Source: G965247265 sp965247265 (GTDB taxonomy: Bacteria > Pseudomonadota > Gammaproteobacteria > UBA4575). From it: 64,000 bases of DNA. A model generated the notes under the pieces. The model ran no database searches. It was not told the DNA's origin and saw only the letters and a list, made by a program, of their open reading frames with translations. The stretch covers positions 1,922,001 to 1,986,000 of the forward strand of contig OZ252002.1 in assembly GCA_965247265.1 (NCBI GenBank), read 5' to 3'. Position numbers and translations under genes: made by a program. Positions 54,990 through 64,000 of this stretch are shown here, piece after piece. Every line of letters begins with the position of its first letter. Within the stretch, counting starts at the first letter, position 1.

Positions 54990-56194
54990 TCAATCCGTCC
55001 CGGTTGGTGACGCATCGCTGTGCATGGAGGACATTTCGGCGGTGCCCGAGAGATCACCACCGATGCTGCCTGTGATGCGTGACGCGGCGTTCCGGATCGA
55101 ATCCCGCGCCAAGTGAGCATAGCGGGCGGTGGTCTGCACTTGGGTATGACCCAAGAGCTTCCCTATCATGGTGAGGCATTCGCCGAGCGCCAGCGCGCGC
55201 GAAGCGAACGAATGACGCAAGTCGTGGATGCGCACATCCTCCAAGGCCGGCACGCTTGCGAATGCGCCGCCAGGGACGTTGCAGGTCGGTCAGATGCGAA
55301 CCGGGGAGCTTTCCGGCGATGACCCACGGGTTGCCCCGTCGCGGGGAATGGATGACAGTACGGCGCGGGCCTCTGGCCCGAGCGGCACCACCCTTCCGCC
55401 GGTCTTGGTATCCGGCAGCTCAAGGCAGTCTTCCTTGACGTACTCCCAGCGCAGATCTCGGATCTCCGACATCCGGCAGCCGGTCAGGAGCAGCAGCCGG
55501 AAGGCGGACACGGCCGAGAGCATCTCCACCTCGGCCTCGCGAAGAATCTCGCCGAGCCGAGCCGTCTCTTCCGTCGACAGGAACCGCTCTCGTTGGTGTT
55601 CCTTGTACCGCTTCACATGCCGGCAGGGTTTGGAACCATTCCGGCGCCAACCCCACACCTCGGCAAGGTTAAACATCTTCGACAATACTCCGAGTGTGCG
55701 GTTGGCCTGATAGGGCTTGTCCCGAAGGCCGTGATGAAGGACCGCGATGTCCTTGCGTTCGACCGCTGCGACCTGCAATTCCCCGATCACGGGGTCGATG
55801 AAGAGCTTCACCGAGCGGCGGTACTCCGTCTGGGTGCTTGGCTTGCAATGGACCCGGACGTACTCAACCAGAAACCGGCTGCACAGGCCCGCCATCACTG
55901 GCTCGGCCTTGCGCCGCGACCTGGACTCGCGGGGTCGATCCCTTTCTTGGCGTCGGCCAGGATCTGAAGCGCCTGTCCACGCGCCTCGTCTGGGCTCAAC
56001 GGGTTGTGTGCCCCGATGGTGAACCAGCGCAGCTTGCCGGCGACACGGGTCTGGACGACGTAATATTTCCGCCCCGATCGCCTTACCCGGACACCGAACC
56101 CGGTCAGATCGCCATCCCAATAGACGGCGTCGGAGCCGTTGGCCTTCAGGGCATCGACAGATCGCTTCGTGAGGCGGTGCAGGCCGTTCGCCAT
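54990..56194 (-). pseudogene. Tyrosine integrase, two frameshifts
   Basis: Frame 1 (ATG 56194): ANGLHRLTKRSVDALKANGS, DLTGFGVRVRRSGRKYYVVQ, an N-terminal DUF4102-like arm domain. A shift near 55920 leads to frame 2: FLVEYVRVHCKPSTQTEYRR, LLLTGCRMSEIRDLRWEYV with catalytic Arg. A shift near 55270 leads to frame 3: VRIHDLRHSFASRALALGE and LLGHTQVQTTARYAHLA with His and Tyr. About 400 residues. It faces the fMet-tRNA 3' end at 56375, its likely attachment site. Confidence 0.85.
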
Positions 56195-56374
56195 GACGGA
56201 AATCCTCTTGACCGGGAAGAGGGAGTTTGTCAGATTGGCAAACAATTTGTATCAAACCAGAGCGCGCTCAGGCGTAGCCTTGTCGACACTGAAACACATT
56301 AACTACAAGAAATATATGGATTTATTAAACTTCGGAGACTTGTAGAGCATTTCTGTCGTGCATAGGTGTCGAAA

Positions 56375-56419
56375 CTCATAACCTGAAGGTCGTAGGTTCA
56401 AATCCTACCCCCGCAACCA
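56375..56419 (+). other. 3' fragment of initiator tRNA-Met, attachment site
   Basis: The plus strand reads CTCATAACCTGAAGGTCG, then T-arm TAGGTTCAAATCCTA and acceptor CCCCGCAACCA, the last 45 nt of an alphaproteobacterial-type tRNA-fMet. The 5' half is replaced by unrelated DNA, as expected for the distal att site of an element whose integrase lies just to the left. Confidence 0.85.
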
Positions 56420-56424
56420 AAAAG

Positions 56425-56458
56425 GCCCGTAACTTCACATGGTTACGGGCTTTTCCCT
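56425..56458 (+). terminator. Intrinsic terminator after the tRNA end
   Basis: 9-bp stem gcccgtaac / gttacgggc with an 8-nt loop and a T-rich tail at 56451-56458; the native terminator of the tRNA gene. Confidence 0.85.
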
Positions 56459-56605
56459 TTTCGCAGCCATGACGCGATTAGCGTCGTGGACGCACAGTGG
56501 ACGCATGAGGGAGCATAATCCTGCACGTTTCTGCGCGACACCGCGCAGGCCGCCCGACTGAGATCGCGCGACGTTGACGGCTTACCCGCTGACCTTGGCA
56601 GACGT

Positions 56606-59600
56606 TCAGAACCGCATCTGGCCGCGCAGCATCACGGCATGATCCGCGGCAGCATCGTTGGCCGGCTCACGGCGCTCGCCCTCGAGGCTGAGGTTGAGCG
56701 ACGACCCGATCTCGAAGCGGCTGCCGATCCAGTAGCGTTGTGACCCTTCGCCGGCCAGCGAGAACCCGCCATAGGGCGTCAGCAGCCCGTGCCCGCCGAG
56801 CGCGCCGAAGCCATAGCCAAGCTCGCTGTCCAGCCGCATTTGCGGAACGTTGTCATTGGCCGCCCTATCGTCGCTCGCCAGTTCGGCGACGTCCTGATCC
56901 CACAGCCGATCCACCCCGCTCGCTGTCTCGCCCCAGGTCGGGAAGAGGCTGAACGACAGTCCCCGCCCTTCGGCGCTCGGGTCGAGGCGGACCGAGCCGC
57001 CAAGACCCCATTCCTGGTAATTACTCTGCCCCGTCAGCACCCGGCCGTGTCCCTCGACCGTCAGGCCCGCGGCTGGGTCGCGATAACGCAAGCTGCCGAC
57101 GATCTCGATGCCGGTGCCCGTGATCCCGTCGCCCCCGTCATGGCGCAGACCCAGCTCCAGGGACGGCGTCAGGGACCCGCCCGAGGCCAGCGCCTGCTCG
57201 TGGCTGCCCTCCAGCGCCAACCGCAACCGCCAGGCATTCACCGTCTGCTCTTCGATCAGGCCGTCGTCGCCCTCGACCTCGACCTGCGCCCACGAGGCCT
57301 CGCTCCGGAGCTCGAGCGCCATCGTGCCGCCCGCGATCGGTGATTCATCGGTCATCAAGGGACCGCTCGCTCCCGCCGCCGCCGTCTTGAGCGTCGTGTC
57401 GCTGCGCCTTACCGGGTAGTCGGGGTCGCCATCGCGCACCTGCGCGTCCTCGATCTCGATATCGCCCCACCCATAGCCCACCGTCGCCCAGAGACCGAGA
57501 CCCTGTGGCGAGGTCCAGCCCAGATAGGGATGAACGCTGGTCATCCGGCTCTCATAGTCGCCGCGCACCGGCGACGATCCGGTACCGTCGCTATAGTCGA
57601 ATTCGCCGATCGAGCGCGACAGCGCGAGCCCGGTCAGGAGATCCTCGCGCAGGCAGCCGTCGATGCCGAGCTGGCCGGTCAGCACCGTGCCGTCCCAGGC
57701 GAAGGCGGACTCCGTGCTCTCCAGCACCTGCCGCTCGCCCCGGCCCCACACCACCGGCCCGCCGGCGCCGGGTGCCATGCCGTCATTGGCCGCTGCCGCG
57801 AGCGGCAGCCGGAAGGACGAGCCAGCCAGCACATCGGCGAGGGTGAGCGCATCGTCCTCGATCGCCGGCGCGTTGGATCGCAGCGTGTCATAGAGTGTCG
57901 ATCCCCCGGCCAGCGTGTAGGCGGCCGCCTGTTTGCCGCACGCCTCGTCCATGCGCGCACCGATCGCCCGGTTGGTGACATCGGCGAGGGTCAGCGCGTG
58001 CTTGGAGAGAATCTCGTCGTTCAGGCGCCGGAAGCGCGCCTGGACCACGGTGCCTTCAGCGTCGACGATGGTCAGGGTGGCCCTGGCCGGTGCGCCTTTC
58101 GCCACGTCCGTGGGCAGCGTACCGAAGCCCAGCGCCACCCTCACGTCGTGGAAATTGTCGTCTTGTTTGGCCTGTTCCGTGGCCTCGATGGTGAAGCTCC
58201 TGGTGGTGTCGCCCGTCTCCTCGAATTTGAGCGTGACGGTCCCGGTCGCAGGATCCAAGACATCCGGATCCGTAACCGTAACCGTATAGTCGGCCGCCAC
58301 GGTCCGGCCCCGCGGGGTCACCGTGATCGGGATCTCCAGCGCGTCGGCCGCTTGCTTGCTCAGCGTCACCGTCACCCTGACCGGATCGCCGCCCTCTTCG
58401 ACCGCATAGGCCGCGGCGCCGAAGCGCACCAAATACACCCGCACCACGCTAATGGCCATGGCGTACGCCACGCTGTCGCTCTCGCCGTCACTGACCTTGA
58501 ACCCGAACGTCGCGAAAGGTTCGCCGTGCGCGTTCTCCGGCGGAGTGTAGAGGAGCTTGCCCGCTTCAAGGTCGGCCGGCGTCACCTGCCGGGGTAGGAT
58601 GTCGCTGGTGATGGCCGCGCCGTTAAGCGACAGCGTCCCCCGGTCATTCCCCTCGTCATCCACGGGCGGCGAGGCGATCTTCACGTGGTGCAGCGTGTCC
58701 ACTTCGTCGTCTGAATAGGCGAAGTCTTTCATCGTAAAGCGGTACGGTTCGTTGTCGTACGTGGACACCTCTTTGCTGGAACCCGTGGGGGGGTTGTTGA
58801 ACGGCGTGGCGTTCGCGGCGGATGCGTCGCCCTCGCCGGCATCGTTCATCGCGCGCACTGCCAACGTGTACTCGGTGCCGTTTTTCAGGCCGGGAACGGT
58901 GTATCCGGTGGCATTGGTCTGGTGATGGGCGCTGTTGGGGATGTCGGTGAAGTTATCGTCACCGTTGATGCTGACCTGGTAGCCGGTGATGGTGCTGTCG
59001 TTCGGATCGGCCCAGGTAAGTGTAACCTTGCGGTAACCCGGCCCGACCGAGGAAATCTCCGGGGCGGCCGGCGGCGCAATTGGCCTGGCGGTCACGGTGG
59101 ATGCCGGGCCGTTACCGGGATCGTTCACCGCGCGCACCGCAAAGGTGTACTCGGTGCCGTTGGTCAGGCCGGTCACGGTGTATCCGGTGGGGGGCGCATC
59201 GGGGTCGGTGACGGCGATGTTCGCCCACGCAGTGTAGGTGCTGTCGTTGCTGCTCCTCACTTTCGAGCGGACTTGGTACTTGGTGATCGATCTGTCGCTC
59301 GGATCGTTCCACGCAAGCACCACCTGGCCGTCGCCCGGCGTGGCCGAGGAAATCGTCGGGGCGTCCGGCACCGCAATCGGTGTGGCCCCCACGCTGGAGG
59401 CTTCGCCGTCACCGGAAGCGTTCACTGCGCGCAGCTCAAACCCGTACGGGCTGCCGTTAGTCAGGCCGGTCACGGTGTAGGTGGTGGTGGTCGCACTGCT
59501 GCCGCCGATGTCGCTCCAGTCGCCGAAATCGGCGCCGCTCACCCTCTGCCGGTACTGATACCTGGTGATGCTGCTGTCGTTCGGATCGTCCCAGGTCAGC

Positions 59601-62600
59601 ACAGCCTGCCCGTTAGCCGGCATGGCCGCGAGGTTCGCCGGGGGGGCCGGCACCGGCACCGGCATGGCGTCCACGCTGCCCGCTCTGCCGGTGATCACGG
59701 TGTCGTCCCCGGACGTATCCACCGCCTGCACCGTGAAGGTGTAGTCGGTGCGATTGGTCAAGCCGGGAATGAGCAGGGTCGTCTGATCCCCCGAGCCGGG
59801 CGAGAGAAACGTTTCCAAGAGCGGGTCCACGGAGTTGATGGGCGTGTAGTAGGTGCTGACCTTATAACGGGCGATCCCGGGGTCGCCCCTGTCCCACGTC
59901 AGCATGACCTGGCCCTCGCCCGGCGCCGCCACCAGACCGGTCGGCGCGGGCCAGAGCGGCGTGGCGGTTTCGGGGGACGCCGCGCCGGCACCGGACAGAT
60001 TCACCGCCCGCAGCTCGAACGTGTATTCGGTGCCGTTGGTCAGGCGGGTACCGGTGCCGTCGCTCAGGACGGTCACGGTGTGGGTGGTGGTGGCCGCACC
60101 GCTGCTCTCGATATCGATGAAGGTCGTGCCGCCGTCGGTGCTGTACTGGTATCCGCTGACCATGTTGTTGTCCGGGTCGTCCCAGGACAGTGTGACCTGA
60201 CGGTCCTCCCCCCCCTCGGCCATGAGGCCCGTCGGGGCGGCCGGAAGCGTCGGCGCGGTCACGGTAGACGCCGCGCCCACACCGGAAGCGTTCACCGCGC
60301 GCAGCTTGAACGTGTACTCGGTGCCGTTGGTCAGGCCGGTCACGGTGTAGGCGAGGGTGTTGTCCGTATCGTTTTCGCTGATGTCGGTGTCGTCGATATC
60401 GGCGAACGTCTCGCCGCCGTCGGTGCTGACCTGGTACCCGGTGATTGTGTCGTCGTCCGGATCGTCCCAGGCCAGCGCAACCTCGGTGGCGCCCGCCGTG
60501 GCCGAGAGCGCCGTCGGAGCGGCCGGCACCGCCATCGGCGTGGCGGTTACGGTGGCTGCGAGGCCTTTACCCGCATCGTTTTCTGCGCGCACGGCAAACG
60601 TGTACTCGGTGCCGTTGGTCAGGCCCATGACCGTGTGTGCGGTGGTCTCCTTGTCGCTGTTCGGAATCCCGCTGTAGTTGTCGCCGCCGTCGGTGCTGAC
60701 CTCATAGTCATAGTTGCCGATGGTTGCATCGTTGCTCGGCTTGCTCCAGCTCAGCGCCACCTGGCCGTCACCCGGCGCGGCCGAGAGGTTCTCCGGGGCG
60801 TCCGGGATCGCAATCGGCATGGCGTCCACGGTAGACGCCGGGCCCTCACCGGTACCGTTCCCCGCGCGCACCTCAAACGTGTAGGTCGTGCCGTTGATCA
60901 GGCCGGTCGCGGTGTATGTGGTGGGGTGCGTGGGGGGCGTCGCAAAGGGGTTGGGGCTGGTGATGTCCGCCCAGGGGGTGTAGGTGCTGTCGTTGCTGTC
61001 CTTCACCTTCCAGCGGACCTGGTACTTGGTGATCGTGATATTGCCCGGATCGTCCCATTTCAGCACGACCCGGCTGTCACCCGGCGTGGCCGAGGAAATC
61101 GTCGGGTCGGCTGGCAGCGGCGGCGCCACCGGTGTGGCTTTCACGCTGGCTTTCACGCTGGTTTGGGTGCCGCCGGCTGTGGTCGACCACACCGTGAAGG
61201 TATATTCGGTGCCGTTGGCCAACGGATGATTGGGATCGAGGCCAATGGAATCGTCAACCTTCGACGGCGATGCGCCAAAGGAGAGGAAAGATGACCAATT
61301 TACTCCGGGGCCTTTGGTTGTGAGCGTATAGTCTTTGGCTCCGGGGACGCCCGTCCACTCCAGATGGACCCGGCCGTGGTCCGGCGTCGCCACAAGATTC
61401 GGCGCGGGCCAGAGCGGCGTAGCTTTATCGCTGGACGCCGCGCCCTCGCCGGAAGCGTTCACCGCCCGCAGCTCGACCGTGTGCTGCCTGCCGTTGCTCA
61501 GGCCGGTCACGGTGTGTGAGACGGTGGTCGCACCGCTGCCGTCGATGTCGGTCCAGTCGCCGAAAGCGCGGTTGCCCCTCTTCTGCCGGTATTGGTACCC
61601 GGTGATCGGGACGTTGCCCGGATCGTCCCAGGTCAGCGCCACCTCGCCCCCGTCGCTGCCCCGCGTGGCCGCGAAGTTCGCCGGGGCGGCCGGTTTCGCA
61701 ATCGGCGTGGCGGTCACGGTGGCCCACGGGCCTTTACCGGAAGCGTTCTCTGCGCGCACCGCCAAGGTGTACTGGGTGCCGTTGATCACGATGTTACCGC
61801 CACCATCGCTCAGGAAGACTACGGTGTATTCGGTGGTGGTCGCGCTGCTGTCACCAATGGAGACGAAGGTCGTCACGCCGCCGTTGGTGCTGTAGTCGTA
61901 CCCGCTGATCGTGAGGTTGTTCGGATCGTCCCAGGTAAGCAGAACCTCGCCGTCACCCGCCGTGGGCATGAGGCCCGTCGGCGCGGCGGGCAGAGCCACC
62001 GCCGGTGTGGCGGTCGCGGTAGATGCCGCACCGGTGATCTGGAAATTGGTGAAGGTTCCCGACGCCGCCCGCACTGTGAAGGTGTAGTTGGTGCCGTCGG
62101 TCAACCCGCCAACGGATACGGTCGTCTTATTCCCCGATCCGGACTCGTGCGCATTATCCGAAACCTGAGTGTTGGTGCCGGTGAGCGTCGTCCGGACCGC
62201 ATAACGGGCGATCCCGGAGTCGCCCGTGTCCCACTGCAGCACGACCCGGCCTTTGTCCGGCACCGCCACCAGACCGGTCGGCGCAGGCCACAGGGGCGTG
62301 GCAGTCACGCGGGGCGCCGCGCCGGGACCGGAATCGTTCACCGCGCGCACCGCCAACGTGTACTCGGTGCCGTTGGTCAGGCCGGTCACGGTGGTGGTGG
62401 TGGTGGCCGCGCTGCTGCCCTCGATATCGATGAAGTTCGTGCCGCCGTTGGTGCTGACCTGGTATTTGGTGATCGTGTCGTCGTCCGGATCGGCCCAAGT
62501 GAGCGCAACCTCCTGGCTACGCGCCGTGGGCGAGAGATTCGCCGGGGGGTCCGGCACCGGCGCCGGCGTGGCGATCTTGCTGGAGGGCAGGCCGGTGATG

Positions 62601-64000
62601 CCGGACGTATCCACCGCCCGCACCGTGAAGGTGTATTCGGTGCCGTTGGTCAAGGTGGAAATGGTGGTGGTCGTCGTGTTCCCCGATCCGGCCGGGACGT
62701 CCAAGATCTCAGGCGTCGCGCCGCTGCTGGTGGCCTGCCAATGGATCCGATAATGGGTGATCAAGGCGTTGCCCGTATCCCACTGCAATATGGCTTGGCC
62801 GTCGCCCGGCTCCGCCGCCAGATTGGTCGGTGCCGGCCACAGTGGCGTGGCGGTAATGGCGGCGGCCGTACCGCCAGCTAAATCGTTAGCCGCGCGCAGC
62901 GCCAACGTGTGTGCGGTTCCGTTGGTCAGGCCGGTCACGGTGTGTTCGAGGGTGTTGTCCGTATTGTTTTCGATGATGTCGTTGCTGTCGATATTGGTGA
63001 AGATCGTGCCACCGTCGGTGCTCACCTGATATTTGGCGATCGTGCTGTCAGCCGGATTGTCCCAAGTCAGAGTGGCCTTGCGGTCTTCGCCCTGCGTGAC
63101 CGAGAGGTTCGCCGGGGCGGGCCACAGGGGAATAGCATCGGCGTTGGCCGGATTGCCGTTTCCGGAAGCGTTCACCGCGCGTACCCACAATGTGTATTGG
63201 GTGCCGTTGGTCAGGCCGGTTACGGTGTAGGTGGTGGTGGTCCGACTGCTGCCGCTGATGTCGGTGAAGTTCCCGCCGCCGTCGGTTCTGACCTGGTACT
63301 TCCTGATGGTGTTGTCGCCCGGATTGATCCAGGACAGCGTGACTTGGCCGTCACCCACCGTAGCCGAGAGGCCCGTCGGTTCGGCCGGTGGCGCGCGCGG
63401 CGTCGCGGTCGCGGTGGATGCCTGGCCGGGACCGGAAATGTTCCTCGCGCGCAACTCGAACGTGTACTCGGTGCCGTTGGTCAGGCCGGTCACGGTGTGT
63501 TCGGTGGTGTCCACACCGCTGCCGTCGATGTCCGTCCACGCAGTGTAGGTGCTGTCGTCGCTGTCCGTCACCTTCGAGCGGACCTGGTATCTGGCGATCG
63601 TGTCGCCGCCCGGATTGGACCAGGACAGCGTGACCGCGCCGTCACCCGGCACGGGCAAGAGGCTCGTCGGGGCGGCCGGGAGCGTCGCGGCGGTCACGGT
63701 GGCTGCTGTGCCGTTGCCACCAACATTCTTCGCACGCACCGCAAACGTGTACGCGGTGCTGCTGGTGAGGCCGGTCACGGTGTATCCGGTGGGGGGCGCA
63801 TCGGGGTCGGTGACGGCGATGTTCGCCCACGCAGTGTAGGTGCTGTCGTCGCTGTCCGTCACCTTCGAGCGGACCTGGTATCTGGTGATCGTGTTGTTGC
63901 CCGGATCGCCCCAGTTCAGCGTCACCTCGTCGGTTTCATCCGACGCGGCCGAGAGGTTCGGGGCGGCCGGAAGCGTCGCGGTGGTCACGGTGGCTGCTGC
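56606..64000 (-). CDS. Giant FN3-repeat autotransporter adhesin, N-terminus beyond window edge
   Basis: About 2,464 residues are open in one frame to the right edge; the GTG at 63988 is internal. At least 18 fibronectin type III repeats of about 95 residues (pattern P.AP..L.A.PGDGQV.L.W.DP ... VTGLTNGTEYTF.VRAVN) fill about residues 1-1830. Then comes a cadherin-like domain (TLSLNGAAITSDILPRQVTP), a Calx-beta domain (AVEEGGDPVRVTVTLSKQ), and an autotransporter barrel ending in GQMRF with terminal Phe. The protein would be secreted by a type V route and displayed as a long rod for adhesion. Unlike the neighbouring island genes it has no frameshift. Confidence 0.9.
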   Translation of the reverse strand, partial: AAATVTTATLPAAPNLSAASDETDEVTLNWGDPGNNTITRYQVRSKVTDSDDSTYTAWANIAVTDPDAPPTGYTVTGLTSSTAYTFAVRAKNVGGNGTAATVTAATLPAAPTSLLPVPGDGAVTLSWSNPGGDTIARYQVRSKVTDSDDSTYTAWTDIDGSGVDTTEHTVTGLTNGTEYTFELRARNISGPGQASTATATPRAPPAEPTGLSATVGDGQVTLSWINPGDNTIRKYQVRTDGGGNFTDISGSSRTTTTYTVTGLTNGTQYTLWVRAVNASGNGNPANADAIPLWPAPANLSVTQGEDRKATLTWDNPADSTIAKYQVSTDGGTIFTNIDSNDIIENNTDNTLEHTVTGLTNGTAHTLALRAANDLAGGTAAAITATPLWPAPTNLAAEPGDGQAILQWDTGNALITHYRIHWQATSSGATPEILDVPAGSGNTTTTTISTLTNGTEYTFTVRAVDTSGITGLPSSKIATPAPVPDPPANLSPTARSQEVALTWADPDDDTITKYQVSTNGGTNFIDIEGSSAATTTTTVTGLTNGTEYTLAVRAVNDSGPGAAPRVTATPLWPAPTGLVAVPDKGRVVLQWDTGDSGIARYAVRTTLTGTNTQVSDNAHESGSGNKTTVSVGGLTDGTNYTFTVRAASGTFTNFQITGAASTATATPAVALPAAPTGLMPTAGDGEVLLTWDDPNNLTISGYDYSTNGGVTTFVSIGDSSATTTEYTVVFLSDGGGNIVINGTQYTLAVRAENASGKGPWATVTATPIAKPAAPANFAATRGSDGGEVALTWDDPGNVPITGYQYRQKRGNRAFGDWTDIDGSGATTVSHTVTGLSNGRQHTVELRAVNASGEGAASSDKATPLWPAPNLVATPDHGRVHLEWTGVPGAKDYTLTTKGPGVNWSSFLSFGASPSKVDDSIGLDPNHPLANGTEYTFTVWSTTAGGTQTSVKASVKATPVAPPLPADPTISSATPGDSRVVLKWDDPGNITITKYQVRWKVKDSNDSTYTPWADITSPNPFATPPTHPTTYTATGLINGTTYTFEVRAGNGTGEGPASTVDAMPIAIPDAPENLSAAPGDGQVALSWSKPSNDATIGNYDYEVSTDGGDNYSGIPNSDKETTAHTVMGLTNGTEYTFAVRAENDAGKGLAATVTATPMAVPAAPTALSATAGATEVALAWDDPDDDTITGYQVSTDGGETFADIDDTDISENDTDNTLAYTVTGLTNGTEYTFKLRAVNASGVGAASTVTAPTLPAAPTGLMAEGGEDRQVTLSWDDPDNNMVSGYQYSTDGGTTFIDIESSGAATTTHTVTVLSDGTGTRLTNGTEYTFELRAVNLSGAGAASPETATPLWPAPTGLVAAPGEGQVMLTWDRGDPGIARYKVSTYYTPINSVDPLLETFLSPGSGDQTTLLIPGLTNRTDYTFTVQAVDTSGDDTVITGRAGSVDAMPVPVPAPPANLAAMPANGQAVLTWDDPNDSSITRYQYRQRVSGADFGDWSDIGGSSATTTTYTVTGLTNGSPYGFELRAVNASGDGEASSVGATPIAVPDAPTISSATPGDGQVVLAWNDPSDRSITKYQVRSKVRSSNDSTYTAWANIAVTDPDAPPTGYTVTGLTNGTEYTFAVRAVNDPGNGPASTVTARPIAPPAAPEISSVGPGYRKVTLTWADPNDSTITGYQVSINGDDNFTDIPNSAHHQTNATGYTVPGLKNGTEYTLAVRAMNDAGEGDASAANATPFNNPPTGSSKEVSTYDNEPYRFTMKDFAYSDDEVDTLHHVKIASPPVDDEGNDRGTLSLNGAAITSDILPRQVTPADLEAGKLLYTPPENAHGEPFATFGFKVSDGESDSVAYAMAISVVRVYLVRFGAAAYAVEEGGDPVRVTVTLSKQAADALEIPITVTPRGRTVAADYTVTVTDPDVLDPATGTVTLKFEETGDTTRSFTIEATEQAKQDDNFHDVRVALGFGTLPTDVAKGAPARATLTIVDAEGTVVQARFRRLNDEILSKHALTLADVTNRAIGARMDEACGKQAAAYTLAGGSTLYDTLRSNAPAIEDDALTLADVLAGSSFRLPLAAAANDGMAPGAGGPVVWGRGERQVLESTESAFAWDGTVLTGQLGIDGCLREDLLTGLALSRSIGEFDYSDGTGSSPVRGDYESRMTSVHPYLGWTSPQGLGLWATVGYGWGDIEIEDAQVRDGDPDYPVRRSDTTLKTAAAGASGPLMTDESPIAGGTMALELRSEASWAQVEVEGDDGLIEEQTVNAWRLRLALEGSHEQALASGGSLTPSLELGLRHDGGDGITGTGIEIVGSLRYRDPAAGLTVEGHGRVLTGQSNYQEWGLGGSVRLDPSAEGRGLSFSLFPTWGETASGVDRLWDQDVAELASDDRAANDNVPQMRLDSELGYGFGALGGHGLLTPYGGFSLAGEGSQRYWIGSRFEIGSSLNLSLEGERREPANDAAADHAVMLRGQMRF

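Noticed and set aside
58922..61294. 790-residue plus-strand ORF
   Set aside because: It lies antisense to the FN3 repeats. GC-rich repetitive DNA leaves the opposite frame open; composition is Arg/Gly/His-rich and repeats with the same period as the real gene.

Overview
The window has two compositional worlds. Positions 1 to about 50,120 are AT-rich and look like an accessory region of a gammaproteobacterium, probably marine or halophilic: P4-type integrases, AlpA regulators, a type I restriction locus, a Zur-type operator, DUF4404 and DUF427 genes, and gammaproteobacterial-looking tRNA-Leu and tRNA-Cys genes. From about 50,120 to the right edge the DNA is strongly GC-rich and looks alphaproteobacterial (fMet-tRNA 3' end, huge fibronectin-type-III autotransporter). 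The break is abrupt and falls inside a gene, so either a large transfer or a chimeric assembly must be considered.

Layout. 1-3.7 kb: small secreted or hypothetical genes, an efflux-protein fragment and a possible small RNA. 3.8-32.6 kb: a composite integrative region bounded on the right by an intact tRNA-Leu (32.6 kb) next to a P4-type integrase, and on the left by tRNA-Leu fragments (3.3 and 3.8 kb). It holds a methyltransferase, a second copy of a myo-inositol-phosphate synthase block (5.7-7.1 kb), an AlpA/HTH/tyrosine-recombinase module (7.4-10.1 kb), a broken antitoxin, a broken AAA ATPase plus DUF2130 pair, an unknown 342-aa gene, a phage-satellite remnant (15.9-18.2 kb), degraded metabolic genes, a Zur-controlled zinc-uptake operon without its ATPase (20.6-24.0 kb) and a type I restriction-modification locus (24.2-31.0 kb) with a three-specificity-domain hsdS and an embedded Abi_C-like gene.

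33-41 kb: a string of small, mostly unrelated genes on both strands, nearly every one separated from the next by a ~30-nt imperfect palindrome (17 copies in the window, 12 of them in 6.8 kb). The arrangement resembles a cassette array but the palindromes are not classical integron attC sites. 41.9-46.1 kb: a small element inserted in tRNA-Cys (intact tRNA on one side, 5' half-copy on the other) carrying a broken integrase, a zinc-ribbon ORF and a compact operon for di-myo-inositol phosphate synthesis: Ino1-type synthase, fused cytidylyltransferase/CDP-inositol transferase, and an HD-domain phosphohydrolase that is a candidate for the final phosphatase. About 1.45 kb of this operon is repeated almost perfectly at 5.7 kb. 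46-50 kb: small membrane proteins, a truncated haemoglobin, a PhzF-family gene and a truncated unknown gene.

50.6-56.4 kb: a GC-rich integrative element (integrase beside an fMet-tRNA 3' end) with a Gabija-like pair (OLD-family nuclease plus UvrD-like helicase) and a VapBC-like toxin-antitoxin pair, nearly all frameshifted. 56.6 kb to the edge: one uninterrupted, 5'-incomplete autotransporter with 18 visible FN3 repeats.

A striking window-wide trait is the number of genes interrupted by one homopolymer indel or one nonsense codon. This may be real decay of mobile DNA or sequencing error; reads would be needed to tell.
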